DNA of 64,000 nt from CAWBCR01 sp963787375. Its GTDB lineage: Bacteria > Chloroflexota > Anaerolineae > Aggregatilineales > UBA3940. The position numbers and the translations under genes are program-made. Each line of letters begins with the position of its first letter. Positions within the stretch are counted from its first letter, which is position 1. A model generated the notes under the pieces. That model saw nothing but the letters and a program-made list of their open reading frames with translations. It ran no database searches and was not told the DNA's origin. The stretch covers positions 117,443-181,442 of the forward strand of contig CAWBCR010000014.1 in NCBI GenBank assembly GCA_963787375.1, in the 5' to 3' direction. Shown piece by piece: positions 1-8,996 of the stretch.

Positions 1-95
1 GGTTAGCTGCACATCTCTGGCATGCCATTACTGTAACACAGGATCGGGCCGGTGTGAACCGGGGAAAAAGTCCACTGGGCGGGCGCGCACGCAGC

Positions 96-939
96 CTAGC
101 CGAACCGCCCGGAAACGTAATCTTCCGTCTCCTGCTGCGTAGGGTTGGTGAAGATCTGGTCGGTCGGGCCATACTCGACCAGCACGCCGATGCGCGCGTC
201 AGGGTTGGCGCGGTCGATGGACATGAAGGCTGTGCGGTCCGAGACGCGCGCCGCCTGCTGCATGTTGTGGGTGACGATCACGATGGTGTAGTTCTGCTTC
301 CAGTTCGTGCATCAGCTCTTCGATCTTGAGCGTGGCGATCGGGTCGAGCGAAGCCGCTGGCTCGTCCATCAGGATGACGTCCGGCTCGACGGCCAGCGCG
401 CGGGCGATGCACAGTCGCTGCTGCTGCCCGCCGGAGAGCGCCATCCCACTTGTCTTGAGCTTGTCTTTGACCTCGTCCCACAGCGCCGCCCGGCGCAGCG
501 CGCGCTCGACGATCTCGTCCATGTCACCGCGCACGCCGTTGACGCGCGGCCCGAACGCGATGTTGTCGTAGATGCTCTTGGGGAAGGGATTGGGCTTCTG
601 GAAAACCATCCCGATCCGCCGGCGGATGGCCACCGAGTCGACGCCAGGCGCGTAGATTGGCTGCCCGTTGTACAGCAGTTCGCCCTCCACCCGCGCCGAG
701 GGGATCAGGTCGTTCATGCGGTTGAAGCAGCGCAGCAGCGTGCTCTTGCCGCAGCCTGACGGCCCGATGATGGCTGTGATCTGGTTGCGCTGGAACGACA
801 GCGACACCTCGCGCACGGCCAGTTTGTCGCCGTAGAACACGCTCAGGTGATCGGCTTCGATGACGAAGTCGCTGGCCTGCGGTGCGGGCTGCGTTGTGGT
901 CTCTGGTTGCATCATCCTCGGTCTCTGGTTGATTAGCAT
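96..939 (-). CDS. pstB: Phosphate ABC transporter ATP-binding protein PstB (one frameshift)
   Basis: ATPase of the high-affinity phosphate importer; it couples ATP hydrolysis to transport through PstA/PstC on the inner membrane face. Visible motifs are the Walker A (GPSGCGKST), the signature LSGGQQQRLCIARAL, Walker B (VILMDEPAASLDP) and, after the frame break, the switch motif VTHNMQQAARVSDRTAF. The reading frame breaks near 300-301: removing one G there restores the family's ELKQNY-IVIVTH sequence, so a one-base insertion is the simplest reading. The restored product is about 280 residues. Start is uncertain: 939 has no good ribosome site, and ATGs at 915/912 follow GAGG. Last gene of the visible pst operon, 18 nt after pstA; phoU, often next, would lie beyond the window edge. 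Confidence 0.95.
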
Positions 940-957
940 GGGCAGCGTGTCGCTATT

Positions 958-1875
958 CTAGATGGAATGCCGTTGTCTGCCAACCAGCCGCACCAGCACG
1001 CTGGCGACCAGCACCAGCGCCGCCAGCACCAGCGCGGTGCCCCACGCCTTGGCGTGCCACTCGTCGTAGGGCGCGATGGCGTAGTTGAACAGCGTCAGCG
1101 GCAGGGCGGACATGGGCTGCTCGATCTTCAGGCTCATGTACGGATTGCCAAAGGCCGTGAACAGCAGCGGCGCGGTCTCGCCCGCTACGCGGGCGACGGC
1201 CAGCACGATGCCGGTCAGCACGCCCTGGCTGCCTGCCGGCAGCACCACGCTGACAATCGTCCGCCACTGGGGTGCGCCGAGCGCCAGCGCGCCCTCGCGC
1301 AGCGAGTGGGGCACCAGCCGCAGCATCTCCTCGGTGGTGCGGACCAGCGCGGGCAGCATCATCATGCCCAGCGCAAAGCCACCCGACAGCGCCGAGAAGT
1401 GGCCCTGTTTGGCGACGATGACCACGTAGGCGAAGATGCCCATCACAATCGACGGTACGCCCGACAGCACGTCGGCCAGGTAGCGGATCAACTCGCCAAA
1501 CCAGTTGTTGCCGAACTCGCTCAGGTAGATGCCCGCGCCGAGGCCAATCGGCACCGAGAAGGCCGAGGCCAGCCCGACGACGACCAGGCTGCCGACGACG
1601 GCGTTGGCGATACCGCCACCCGGGATGCCGACCGGCGTCGGCAGGTGGGTGAAGAAGTCGGCGTTGAGCGCCGGGAAACCGTTGATAGCCACGAAAGCCA
1701 GCACGGCCACCAGCGCCGAGACGCCCAGCAGCGTGCTCAGCGCCGTGACGCCGGACATCAGCACGTTGACCAGCTTGCGGCGCGCGGCGTGGGCCGTGAC
1801 CGTGATCGGCGCGCTGTCCGAAGCGGTGCGCTGCGCGGCAACGGGCGTAGCTGGGAAAAGGTTGCGCTCGGTCAT
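958..1875 (-). CDS. pstA: Phosphate ABC transporter permease PstA
   Basis: Membrane permease subunit that forms the phosphate channel with PstC. The 305-residue product has six hydrophobic segments and the binding-protein-dependent permease (EAA) loop REGALALGAPQWRTI near its middle, followed by the AGETAPLLF motif typical of PstA. The start ATG at 1873-1875 overlaps the pstC stop in an ATGA arrangement, indicating translational coupling. Upstream in-frame codons lie inside pstC and are out of frame with it, so the longer open frame is not real. Length and order agree with standard pstSCAB operons. Confidence 0.95.
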   Translation of the reverse strand: MTERNLFPATPVAAQRTASDSAPITVTAHAARRKLVNVLMSGVTALSTLLGVSALVAVLAFVAINGFPALNADFFTHLPTPVGIPGGGIANAVVGSLVVVGLASAFSVPIGLGAGIYLSEFGNNWFGELIRYLADVLSGVPSIVMGIFAYVVIVAKQGHFSALSGGFALGMMMLPALVRTTEEMLRLVPHSLREGALALGAPQWRTIVSVVLPAGSQGVLTGIVLAVARVAGETAPLLFTAFGNPYMSLKIEQPMSALPLTLFNYAIAPYDEWHAKAWGTALVLAALVLVASVLVRLVGRQRHSI

Positions 1876-2834
1876 GAGGCTGCTCCTGCCCCCTGCCGCT
1901 TGATGCGGTTGATCAGCAGGCGGGCGATACCGTTCAAAATGAGGGTGATGACAAACAGCGTGAGGCCCAGCAGGATCAGCACCGAAACGTACATCGGTGT
2001 GGTGGCCTCGCTGAACTCGTTCGCGATCTGGCTGGCCAGCGTATAGGCCGGGTTCAACAGGCAGGCCGACACCTCCGGGCGGTTGCCGATCATCATGGTG
2101 ACGGCCATCGTCTCGCCGATGGCGCGGCCCAGCGCCAGCATCAGCCCGCCAAAGATGCCCGACCGGGCATAGGGCACCACCACCTGCCAGATCGTTTCCC
2201 ATGGCGTCGCGCCCAGTGCCAGCGCGGCCTCGCGCTGGTCGCGCGGGACGGCGCGCAGCGAGTCGCGGGCGACGGACGTGGCGTAGGGCAGGATCATGAT
2301 CGCCAGAATGACGATGGCTGAGAACAGGCCCAGCCCCAGCGGCGTGCAGTCGAACAGCGGCAGGAAGCCCAGCACGTTGTGCAGCGTGGTGCCGACCGGG
2401 TCGCGCAGGATGGGGGCCAGCACGAACAGCCCCCACAGCCCGAACACCACGCTGGGGATCGAGGCCAGCAGCTCGATCAGGAACGACAGCGGCGCGTCCA
2501 GCCAGCGCGGGGCCAGCTCGGCCAGAAAGATGGCGATCAGCAGCCCCAGCGGACCGGCGATCAGCAGCGCCACCAGCGACGAGACGACCGTGCCGTAGAT
2601 CGCCGGCAGCGCGCCATAGACCTCGTGCACCGGGTCCCACCGGCTGGTGACGAAGAAGCTGTGGCCGTATTGAACAAGCCCCTGCCACGAGCCGGACACC
2701 AGCTCGACCAGCAGCATACCGATCAGCACGACCACGGCGGTGGCCATCGCCAGCGTCCACACGCGGAAGATCGCGTCGCCGGGGTTGCGCGGGATTCTGA
2801 GTTGCTGCCGGAGTTTCGCCTGTAGCTCGCTCAT
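1872..2834 (-). CDS. pstC: Phosphate ABC transporter permease PstC
   Basis: Partner permease of PstA. About 320 residues with six predicted membrane helices, the EAA-type loop REAALALGATPWETIWQV and the PstC motif GRAIGETMAVTMMIGN. The start was put at 2834 (MSELQAK) because a GGAGGAG ribosome site sits just upstream; an ATG at 2852 would swallow that site. The gene follows pstS after a 69-nt gap that contains a strong hairpin, and overlaps pstA by 4 nt. Confidence 0.95.
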   Translation of the reverse strand: MSELQAKLRQQLRIPRNPGDAIFRVWTLAMATAVVVLIGMLLVELVSGSWQGLVQYGHSFFVTSRWDPVHEVYGALPAIYGTVVSSLVALLIAGPLGLLIAIFLAELAPRWLDAPLSFLIELLASIPSVVFGLWGLFVLAPILRDPVGTTLHNVLGFLPLFDCTPLGLGLFSAIVILAIMILPYATSVARDSLRAVPRDQREAALALGATPWETIWQVVVPYARSGIFGGLMLALGRAIGETMAVTMMIGNRPEVSACLLNPAYTLASQIANEFSEATTPMYVSVLILLGLTLFVITLILNGIARLLINRIKRQGAGAAS

Positions 2835-2854
2835 GTCTCCTCCAGAATGCAAAC

Positions 2855-2884
2855 CAGGGAACGGGATCGCAGCCCCGTTCCCTG
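2855..2884 (-). promoter_or_regulatory. Stem-loop between pstS and pstC
   Basis: An 11-bp inverted repeat (CAGGGAACGGG, loop of 7-8 nt, CCCGTTCCCTG) fills the pstS-pstC gap. There is no T-run after it on the minus strand, so it is more likely a processing or mRNA-stabilising hairpin or a partial attenuator than a full terminator. Such hairpins usually allow much more binding protein than permease to be made from one operon; that role is inferred here. Confidence 0.6.
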
Positions 2885-2903
2885 ACGTACGATTAAGCGA
2901 GTC

Positions 2904-4010
2904 TTAGTGCATCGCCTCGGGGATGGGCTGGCCACCCTCGCAGGTCAGCGTGTCGAGCTTGGCCAGCGCCTTCTGCTGCACCGCATCGCTCAACGGCGAG
3001 TACAGCAGGTCGGTGGCGTACTGGTCGCCGTTTGTCAGCGCCCAGGTGTAGAAGGCCTTCAGCTCTGAAGCCTTGGCGCAGCTACCCATGTCCTGGTAGA
3101 TCAGCAGGAAGGTGTAGCCTGCGATCGGGTAGGACGTGTCGCCGGGGGCGTTGACCAGCAGTTGGCCCATGTCGTCGGGCATCTGGTCCGCGAACGCCGC
3201 CGTCGCCGCCGTCACGCTGTCCAGCGTCGGCTCGACGAACTGGCCGGCCTGGTTCTGGACGAAGGCGTAGCTGATCTTGTTCTGGATGGCGTACGCCAGC
3301 TCGATGTAGCCGATGCCGTTGGGCTGCTGCTTGATGACACCTGCCACGCCGTCGTTGCCCTTGCCGCCGATGCCCACCGGCCATTCGACCGACGTGCCCG
3401 CGCCGGGGCCGTTCTTCCAGCCGTCGCTGACCTGGCTCAGGTAGCTGGTGAACAGGAAGGTCGTGCCGGAGCCGTCCGAGCGATGTGCGACGGTGATGTC
3501 GCTGTCGGGCAGCTTGATGTCAGGATTGAGCGCCGTGAGCGCCGGGTCGTTCCACTTGGTGATGTTGCCCAGGAAGATGTCTGCGATGACCGGGCCTGTC
3601 AGCTTGAGGCCGGTCGGGATCGGGTTGCCGTCAGCGTCGTTGACGTTGTAGCCCAACACCACACCGCCGGCGACGGTTGGGAACATGTCCAGCGTGGGCG
3701 CAGCCGCCCGCTGGTCGCTGTTCAGGATGGCGTCCGACCCGCCAAAGTCAACCGTCTTGGCCGTGACCTGCGCGATCCCGCCGCCCGAGCCAATCGCCTG
3801 GTAGTTGAACTGCACGCCCGAGTTGACGAATGCGTACTGGTAGAACCAGCTCGAATAGAGCGGGTAGGGGAAAGTCGCGCCCGCGCCTGTCAGTTGGACC
3901 GAGCCGGGGGCCGTGGTCGGCTGCGCAGCGCCGCCGCCGCAGGCGCTGAGCGCCAGGGCCGCCACGGCCAGCACAGCGCCGATCAGAGCGAACTTCTTGC
4001 CTTGCAGCAT
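2904..4010 (-). CDS. pstS: Phosphate-binding lipoprotein PstS
   Basis: Extracytoplasmic phosphate receptor that delivers phosphate to PstCA. The 368-residue product starts with a lipoprotein signal (basic MLQGKK, hydrophobic core, lipobox LSAC with Cys followed by GGG). The mature part has the PstS phosphate-site motifs GAGATFPYPLY, GSGGGIAQV, DFGGSDA and HRSDGSGTT. The start at 4010 follows a GAGGAGAAG ribosome site; an ATG 42 nt upstream would add a polar extension before the signal peptide and is disfavoured. First gene of the operon, controlled by the Pho-box-like array upstream. Confidence 0.95.
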   Translation of the reverse strand: MLQGKKFALIGAVLAVAALALSACGGGAAQPTTAPGSVQLTGAGATFPYPLYSSWFYQYAFVNSGVQFNYQAIGSGGGIAQVTAKTVDFGGSDAILNSDQRAAAPTLDMFPTVAGGVVLGYNVNDADGNPIPTGLKLTGPVIADIFLGNITKWNDPALTALNPDIKLPDSDITVAHRSDGSGTTFLFTSYLSQVSDGWKNGPGAGTSVEWPVGIGGKGNDGVAGVIKQQPNGIGYIELAYAIQNKISYAFVQNQAGQFVEPTLDSVTAATAAFADQMPDDMGQLLVNAPGDTSYPIAGYTFLLIYQDMGSCAKASELKAFYTWALTNGDQYATDLLYSPLSDAVQQKALAKLDTLTCEGGQPIPEAMH

Positions 4011-4069
4011 ATCAGAGCTTCTCCTCTTCAAGATGATGATGTATCTCTCCACAGCCGCGAGTTTATGGG

Positions 4070-4113
4070 GGCCGCATTAAGTTGTCTTTAGGCTGGAGTT
4101 AAGAGGAGATTAA
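4070..4113 (-). promoter_or_regulatory. Pho-box-like array: four 11-bp direct repeats upstream of pstS
   Basis: On the minus strand four consecutive 11-nt units begin TTAA, TTAA, CTAA and TTAA (first bases at 4113, 4102, 4091 and 4080). The exact 11-nt phasing is the hallmark of PhoP/PhoB operators. A possible -10 (CATAAA, 4067-4062) follows directly, which puts the array at about -16 to -60 from the inferred transcription start near 4055, the usual activator position. A phosphate-starvation operator is the natural reading; the regulator itself is not in the window. Confidence 0.75.
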
Positions 4114-4157
4114 GGCAATTGGAGCGCAGGCAGCGCTGCACAGGTGCGCCGGGGACG

Positions 4158-4185
4158 AAAAAGGGGCGACCAGCCGGTCGCCCCT
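4158..4185 (-). terminator. Rho-independent terminator of the DRTGG/BioD-like gene
   Basis: Perfect 10-bp stem (AGGGGCGACC / GGTCGCCCCT, 4162-4185) with a 4-nt loop. On the minus strand it is followed by a run of T residues, and it lies 17 nt beyond the stop codon of the gene ending at 4203. Confidence 0.85.
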
Positions 4186-4202
4186 GCCATGCAGATGGGG
4201 TT

Positions 4203-5270
4203 TTACAGCCCCAGCAGCTTGAACAGCCGCTTGTAGTCGACGTGCTCGGCCATCAGCGCCTCGAAGTGGGCCAGTTTCTCGGCCTGCCCCAGCCGCGTCT
4301 TACCGAACACACTCTCAATCGCCTCGACGCTTTCCATCGTGTTGGTGGGCACCAGCAGCACGCTCACGCCCAGCTCGTTGGCGCGCTGCAGCACCGCCTC
4401 AGGCGGGCGCAGATTGCCGGTCAGCACCAGGCATACCGTCGACGTTTCGAGCGCGGCAAGCTGCACGTCGGTGCGGTCGCCGCCGGTGACCACTGCCTTG
4501 TTCTGGTGGACGCGGAAGCGCGACAGCGCCTCGTGTGCGCCCATCGCGCCGACCATCATCGTCTCGACCAGCGCGTCGCGGTGCGCATCGTCGCCGATGA
4601 CTTTCGCGTTCAGCACGTCGATCAGTTCGCCAACGCTGATGGAGGCCAGCGTGGGCCGCTCCGGCAGGACGCCCAGCACGGGGATGTTGTGCCTCTCCAG
4701 GAAGGGGATGGCCTGCCCTTCGGTGAACTCCAGTTCCTCTTCCGGGACGCGGTTCAGGATGATGCCCAGCAGCCGGTCGCCCAGCCGGAACTGCGCCGTG
4801 AGCAAGTCGTCGAGCAGGCGCATCCGGCCCCGGTACTTGACCACCGCCACGACTTTCGCGTCCAGCATCTCGGCCACGTAGGCTGTCGAAAGGCCCAGCG
4901 CGTAGCCCATGCGCAGGCTGCCGCCGCCTTCCAGCAGCATCACGTCCCGCCCCCTGCCGACCTTCTCGTACGCCTCGCGGACCTTATCCGACAGGTTGCA
5001 GGAGCTGTCGTCGCTGAGGCAGTCGGGCAGAAGCTTGGGGGTGATGACCACCGGCGACAGATCGCGTGGGTCGCCTTCGAGCGCCAGCACATTCTTGACG
5101 AACGACACATCCTCGTCGATGGTCTGCCCGGCCATCTGCTTCGCCTCGTAGCTGACGGGTTTCAGGTAGCCGACTTTGTGCCCTTCGGCCTGCAGCCGCT
5201 TGCCGATGCCGAGGCAGACCGCCGTCTTGCCAGAGAAGTTCTCAATTGACGTGATGTATAAAGCCTTCAT
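4203..5270 (-). CDS. Phosphotransacetylase-family protein with BioD-like and DRTGG domains
   Basis: A 355-residue protein resembling the regulatory N-terminal half of long phosphotransacetylases. Residues 1-210 form a dethiobiotin-synthetase-like P-loop domain (IENFSGKTAVCLGIG near residue 10; LLEGGGS near residue 115). Residues 210-325 form a DRTGG domain with the signature GGDRTDVQLAAL. There is no catalytic phosphotransacetylase domain, so acetyl transfer by this protein alone is not supported; a sensory or regulatory role in acetyl-CoA/acetate metabolism is inferred. It lies 69 nt downstream of an ADP-forming acetate-CoA ligase on the same strand, supporting that link. A short hairpin (GCCCGAT-TGG-ATCGGGC, 5297-5313) lies in the gap. 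Confidence 0.8.
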   Translation of the reverse strand: MKALYITSIENFSGKTAVCLGIGKRLQAEGHKVGYLKPVSYEAKQMAGQTIDEDVSFVKNVLALEGDPRDLSPVVITPKLLPDCLSDDSSCNLSDKVREAYEKVGRGRDVMLLEGGGSLRMGYALGLSTAYVAEMLDAKVVAVVKYRGRMRLLDDLLTAQFRLGDRLLGIILNRVPEEELEFTEGQAIPFLERHNIPVLGVLPERPTLASISVGELIDVLNAKVIGDDAHRDALVETMMVGAMGAHEALSRFRVHQNKAVVTGGDRTDVQLAALETSTVCLVLTGNLRPPEAVLQRANELGVSVLLVPTNTMESVEAIESVFGKTRLGQAEKLAHFEALMAEHVDYKRLFKLLGL

Positions 5271-5339
5271 GCCTGTGTTTTCCTCTCGTCTTAGATGCCC
5301 GATTGGATCGGGCCCTCTCTTCTCTATTGTAGGGCAAAA

Positions 5340-7449
5340 TCAGTCCTGGCTGCGCAAAACCAGCCGCATGTCGATGGCGACCGCGCCCTGTCCGTTCTCG
5401 AAGACCATCAGCGGGTTGATGTCCATCTCGACGATCTCCGGAAAATCCTGCACAAGCTGCCCGATGCGCAGCAGTGCATCGATGATGGCGGGCTTGTCTG
5501 CCGGCGGGCGGCCCCGCACGCCGTCCAGCAGCGCGCGGGCGCGGATCTCTTCGAGCATCTGCTCGGCTTCCTCGCGTGAAAACGGCGCGATGCGGAAGGT
5601 GGCGTCCTTCAGAATCTCGACGTAAATGCCGCCCAGCGCAAACGTGACAAGCGGGCCGAACTGCGGGTCGCGGTTCATGCCGACCAGCACTTCAAGGCCG
5701 CTGGGCGTCATCTCCTGCACCACGCAGCCCCAGATGCGCGCGCCCTCGACGTACTTCTGCGCACGGTAGACCATCAGCTCGAAGGCGTCGCGCACGTCCT
5801 GCGCGCTGCTCAGGCCGACCTTCACGCCGCCCACGTCCGTCTTGTGCAGGATGTCGGGCGAGGCGATCTTGAGCACGACCGGGTAGCCGATCTCACCTGC
5901 GATGCGTACGGCGTCGTCGGGCGTCTCCGCCAGCCGCGAGTCGGGGATGGTCAGGCCATAAGCGCTCAGGATGTCGCGCGCCTCGAAGTCGCCAATCGTC
6001 ACGCGGCCCTCGGCGCGGGTCCGCTCGAACACCTTGCGCGACGGCTTCCTTGTCGACCTCGAACTGCTCGAACTCTGGCAGGGGCCGGGCCTTCGCGTCG
6101 CGGTAGTCGGCCATCGCGCGGAAGGACTCGATGGCGCGCTCCGGGAACGGGTAGTTCGGCACGCCACGCCGCGTCAGCACGTCGATGCCCTTGCTGACCT
6201 CTTTCTCACCCATGAAGCAGCTCAATACCGGGGTGTCGACCCGGTCGGATAGGTCGGCGACGGCTTCTGCCGTGCCAAGAATGTCGGTCATCGCCTGCGG
6301 TGTGAGGATCACCAGGATACCGTCGACGTGGGGATCCTGCGAAACGACCTCGATGGCGTACTTGTAGCGGTCGCCGGCAGCGTCTCCCAGCACGTCGACC
6401 GGGTTGGCCGCCGAGGCCGCGTCGGGCAGGTAGGTCTCAAGCTGGTGGATCGTATCCGTCTCGAAGCGGGCGATAGTCAGCCCGGCGCGCTCGATGGCGT
6501 CGGTGGCCAGGATGCCCGGCCCGCCAGCGTTGGTGATAATCGCGATGCGGTTGCCGGGCAGCGGCGGCTGGTAGGCGAAGGCCAGCGCGTAGTCGAACAT
6601 CTCCTCCATCGTATTCGCGCGGACGATGCCCGCCTGCTTGAAGGCTGCCGCGTAGGCTTGCTCGGAGCCGGCCAGCGAGCCGGTGTGTGATGACACCGCG
6701 CGCGACCCGGCCTTGGTGACGCCCGACTTCAGCGCGACGATCGGCTTTTGCTTGCCGACCCGCCGCGCCACGTCGATGAACTTCTGGCCGTCGGGCACGC
6801 CCTCGATGTAGGCCAGCGTGACGTTGGCGTTGGGGTCGTTTGCCCACGATTGCAGCAGGTCGATCTCGCTGACGTCGGCCTTGTTGCCCAGTGACACGAA
6901 CTTCGAGAAGCCCATGCGGCCCGCCAGCGACCAGTCGAGCACGGCGGTGCCCAGCGCGCCCGACTGCGACATGAAGTTGATCGGCCCGCACGGCGGCGTG
7001 CCGGCGGCGAACGACGCGTTGAGCGGCGTGTAGGTGTCGATCACACCCAGGCAGTTGGGGCCGATGATGCGCATATGGTACTCGCGGGCGATGTCGAGCA
7101 CCTCGCGCTCGCGCAGCAGCCCCTCGTGGCCCGCCTCGCGGAAGCCGGCGGTGATGACCACCGCCGCCGGGACGCCCTTCTTGCCGCAGTCGCGCATGGC
7201 GTCGGGGACGTACTTGTAGGGTATGACGATCACCGCCAGGTCGATCTCGCCTGGCACGTCGGTCACGCTCGGATAGGCCTTGAGGTCGAGGATCTCGTCG
7301 GCTTTGGGGTTGATCGGGTAGACAGCCCTGTTCTGCGCAAAGCCGCTCGTAATCAGGTTATGGACGACCGCATAGCCCAGCTTGTCCGGATCGCGCGAAG
7401 CGCCGATGACGGCTATGGATTGTGGGTTGAAGAACTTCTCCAGCATCAT
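5340..7449 (-). CDS. Acetate-CoA ligase (ADP-forming), fused alpha-beta subunits (one frameshift)
   Basis: Converts acetyl-CoA (or another acyl-CoA), ADP and phosphate to acid, CoA and ATP, a one-step energy-conserving route common in archaea and Chloroflexota. Residues 1-130 are a CoA-binding Rossmann domain (SIAVIGASRDPDKLG). The central ligase domains carry the SSHTGSLAGS motif with the histidine that is phosphorylated in this family. The C-terminal 230 residues are an ATP-grasp domain (YPVVLKIASPDILHKTDVGG; EMDINPLMV). The frame breaks at 6036-6041, where one extra base lies in a GCGC stretch; restored length is about 702 residues, normal for the fused enzyme. Start at 7449 or 7446 (two adjacent ATGs). 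Confidence 0.9.
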
Positions 7450-7464
7450 GATCCTGTCCAGTGG

Positions 7465-8680
7465 TTACGGAATATGAAGGATAACCGGCGTGCCGCCCTC
7501 CTGTGCGATCATATCCAGCGCGATCGCGGTGGGCGGCAGCGCACCGCTCAGGTCGGGCAGGTGGTATAGCGCCCACACCCCGTCGACGGGCAGCAGCGTG
7601 TAGAACACCCCGCTGCCGAGTGGCTGGTAATCGAACAGGTTGTCGCGCTCGCGGCTGGGCGCGGACTCGGTCCACGGCGGCGGCTCGTCAGGGGCCGCCC
7701 GCGCCCACACCTGCTCGGATGCGCCATCAGCCGCCGGCTGCACCATATCGAGCAGCACGTACCGGCTGTCGGAGTACCAGCGCAGGCTGGTGAACGATGC
7801 CCCTTCAGGCGCGGCAATAGTCTGAGTTCTGGTCGAGCCGCAGGTCCACCACACGCGCTATGTCCGCTGTATGCGGGCTGCCACCCGCCGCCGCCAGGTA
7901 GGCCAGCAGCGTACCGTTCGGCGACAGCTTCGGCAGGGCCAGCGCCTGGTCGTCCAGCGTGAGCAGCAGCCGCCCACCGCTGCCATCCGGGCTGACGGCG
8001 TAGATGCCGCCCGGCTCCGGGCCGGGCACCGCCGCGTTAAGCAGCAGCGGGCCGTCGGCAATCCACGCGAACGGCACCAGCGGTGCGACGTCGTCCAGCA
8101 TCTCGCGGTCCGCCAGCAGCGTCGGCTCGCCGCCGCCGGGCGGCACCCGGTCGATGCGCCAGTCGGCGGAGGCCAGCGGCTTGCCGTCCTGCACCTGCAC
8201 GTAAGCCAGCCCGCTGGCGTCGCTGGCCAGCATCAGCGCGATGATGCGGTAGCCGGGCAGCGGGCTCATGACGAGCCGCGCGTTGGGCTCGGTGGGGTCC
8301 CACACGGCGATCCCGTGTTCCTCGTTATCGCCGGTGATGACCAGGTAGGCCACCAGACGCCCGTCTGCCGAAGCGACCAGGTTCGAGGCGAGCTGCCCCT
8401 CGTTGAGCGGCACGTGCACGCGCGTCACCGTCTCGTCTGCGGCAACGCTGGCGATAGAATCGCCGGTGCCCTCCACGCCGACCCAGATTTGCGCCGGGTC
8501 GAGCGCGGAGACCGGGGCCGGGGTAGGTGTATCCGCCTCGGTTGCCGTCGCGGTGACGATGTCTATCGGCGGGAGGGTCGGCTGGACGGTGGCCGGCGCG
8601 CCGCAGCCAACCAGGCCGCACACGATGGCAGTCGCTGCCAGGCAGCCCGGTATGCCGTCTTTCAGGGACCATCCGCTCAT
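7465..8680 (-). CDS. Secreted lipoprotein with propeller-like repeats (one frameshift)
   Basis: About 404 residues once the frame is restored. It begins with a lipoprotein signal (lipobox LVGC) and a Pro/Thr-rich linker (TPTPAPVS). The rest is a series of segments like VASADGRLVAYL, LSPNGTLLAYLA and LRWYSDSRYVLLD, the S-x-DG-x-x-(I/L)-AY pattern of TolB/WD40-like propeller blades. The frame changes near 7820-7845. No enzyme motif is seen; an extracytoplasmic binding or scaffolding role is the most that can be said. The gene sits 15 nt upstream of the ADP-forming ligase on the same strand. Start at 8680 has GGAG 8 nt upstream. Confidence 0.7.
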
Positions 8681-8727
8681 CGACAGACTCCATAATGGGC
8701 TTGCGGCGCGAAGTTCGCGCTGAACCC

Positions 8728-8733
8728 ATTATA
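8728..8733 (-). promoter_or_regulatory. Candidate -10 box for the gene starting at 8680
   Basis: A perfect TATAAT on the minus strand about 48 nt upstream of the start codon. No convincing -35 hexamer is present at 16-18 nt spacing, so the call rests on the -10 only. Confidence 0.4.
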
Positions 8734-8793
8734 GCACGCCGCATTATGCCAGGTGTGGCGGGAGCTGGCAGCGGCGATCCGTCACTATTAAGT

Positions 8794-8809
8794 TGTGAAA
8801 AATGTCACT
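8794..8809 (+). promoter_or_regulatory. CRP/FNR-family operator, distal site
   Basis: TGTGA-N6-TCACT, nine of ten positions of the CRP-family palindrome TGTGA-N6-TCACA. It lies in the 316-nt gap between divergent genes (8681-8996), 99 nt upstream of the promoter-proximal site. It could act on either gene, but the other two sites favour the cytochrome operon. Confidence 0.55.
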
Positions 8810-8871
8810 ATTGTGAGTATTGTGTTCACATTTGTGCGGTTCGCTGTGGCGCTCTATTCTATGGGGTGCCG

Positions 8872-8887
8872 TGTGACATTCATCCCA
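8872..8887 (+). promoter_or_regulatory. CRP/FNR-family operator, weak middle site
   Basis: TGTGA-N6-TCCCA: the left half is perfect and the right half has one mismatch to TCACA. It sits exactly 21 nt (two helical turns) upstream of the proximal site, so two dimers could bind on one face of the DNA. Confidence 0.35.
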
Positions 8888-8892
8888 TACGA

Positions 8893-8936
8893 GGTGACGT
8901 TTTTCACATGCGTCTTTGGGGTGTATGACCCATAAT
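8893..8936 (+). promoter_or_regulatory. Class II-like CRP/FNR promoter of the multihaem cytochrome operon
   Basis: GGTGA-N6-TCACA at 8893-8908 is nine of ten matches to the CRP-family palindrome. A CATAAT -10 box lies at 8931-8936. With a transcription start about 7 nt after the -10, the operator centre falls near -42, the position used by class II CRP/FNR activators that overlap the -35 region. The ribosome site GGAGG and ATG of the first cytochrome gene follow at 8997. Which CRP-family protein binds (oxygen, NO, haem or cAMP responsive) cannot be told from the site. Confidence 0.6.
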
Positions 8937-8996
8937 TCATCTAGGTAGCCCTGCCAAGAGGGATGGGGCCGCCAGCGTTCCAGCGGAGGCAAGTCC

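Noticed and set aside
967..2046. Long plus-strand open frame opposite pstA/pstC (359 codons)
   Set aside because: It is antisense to two well-matched permeases, rich in Arg/Gln/His as expected from high-GC shadow frames, and has no ribosome site.
7871..8695. 274-codon plus-strand frame opposite the lipoprotein gene
   Set aside because: It is a shadow frame: Arg/Gln/Gly-rich, no ribosome site, and the minus-strand frame has a lipobox and propeller motifs.
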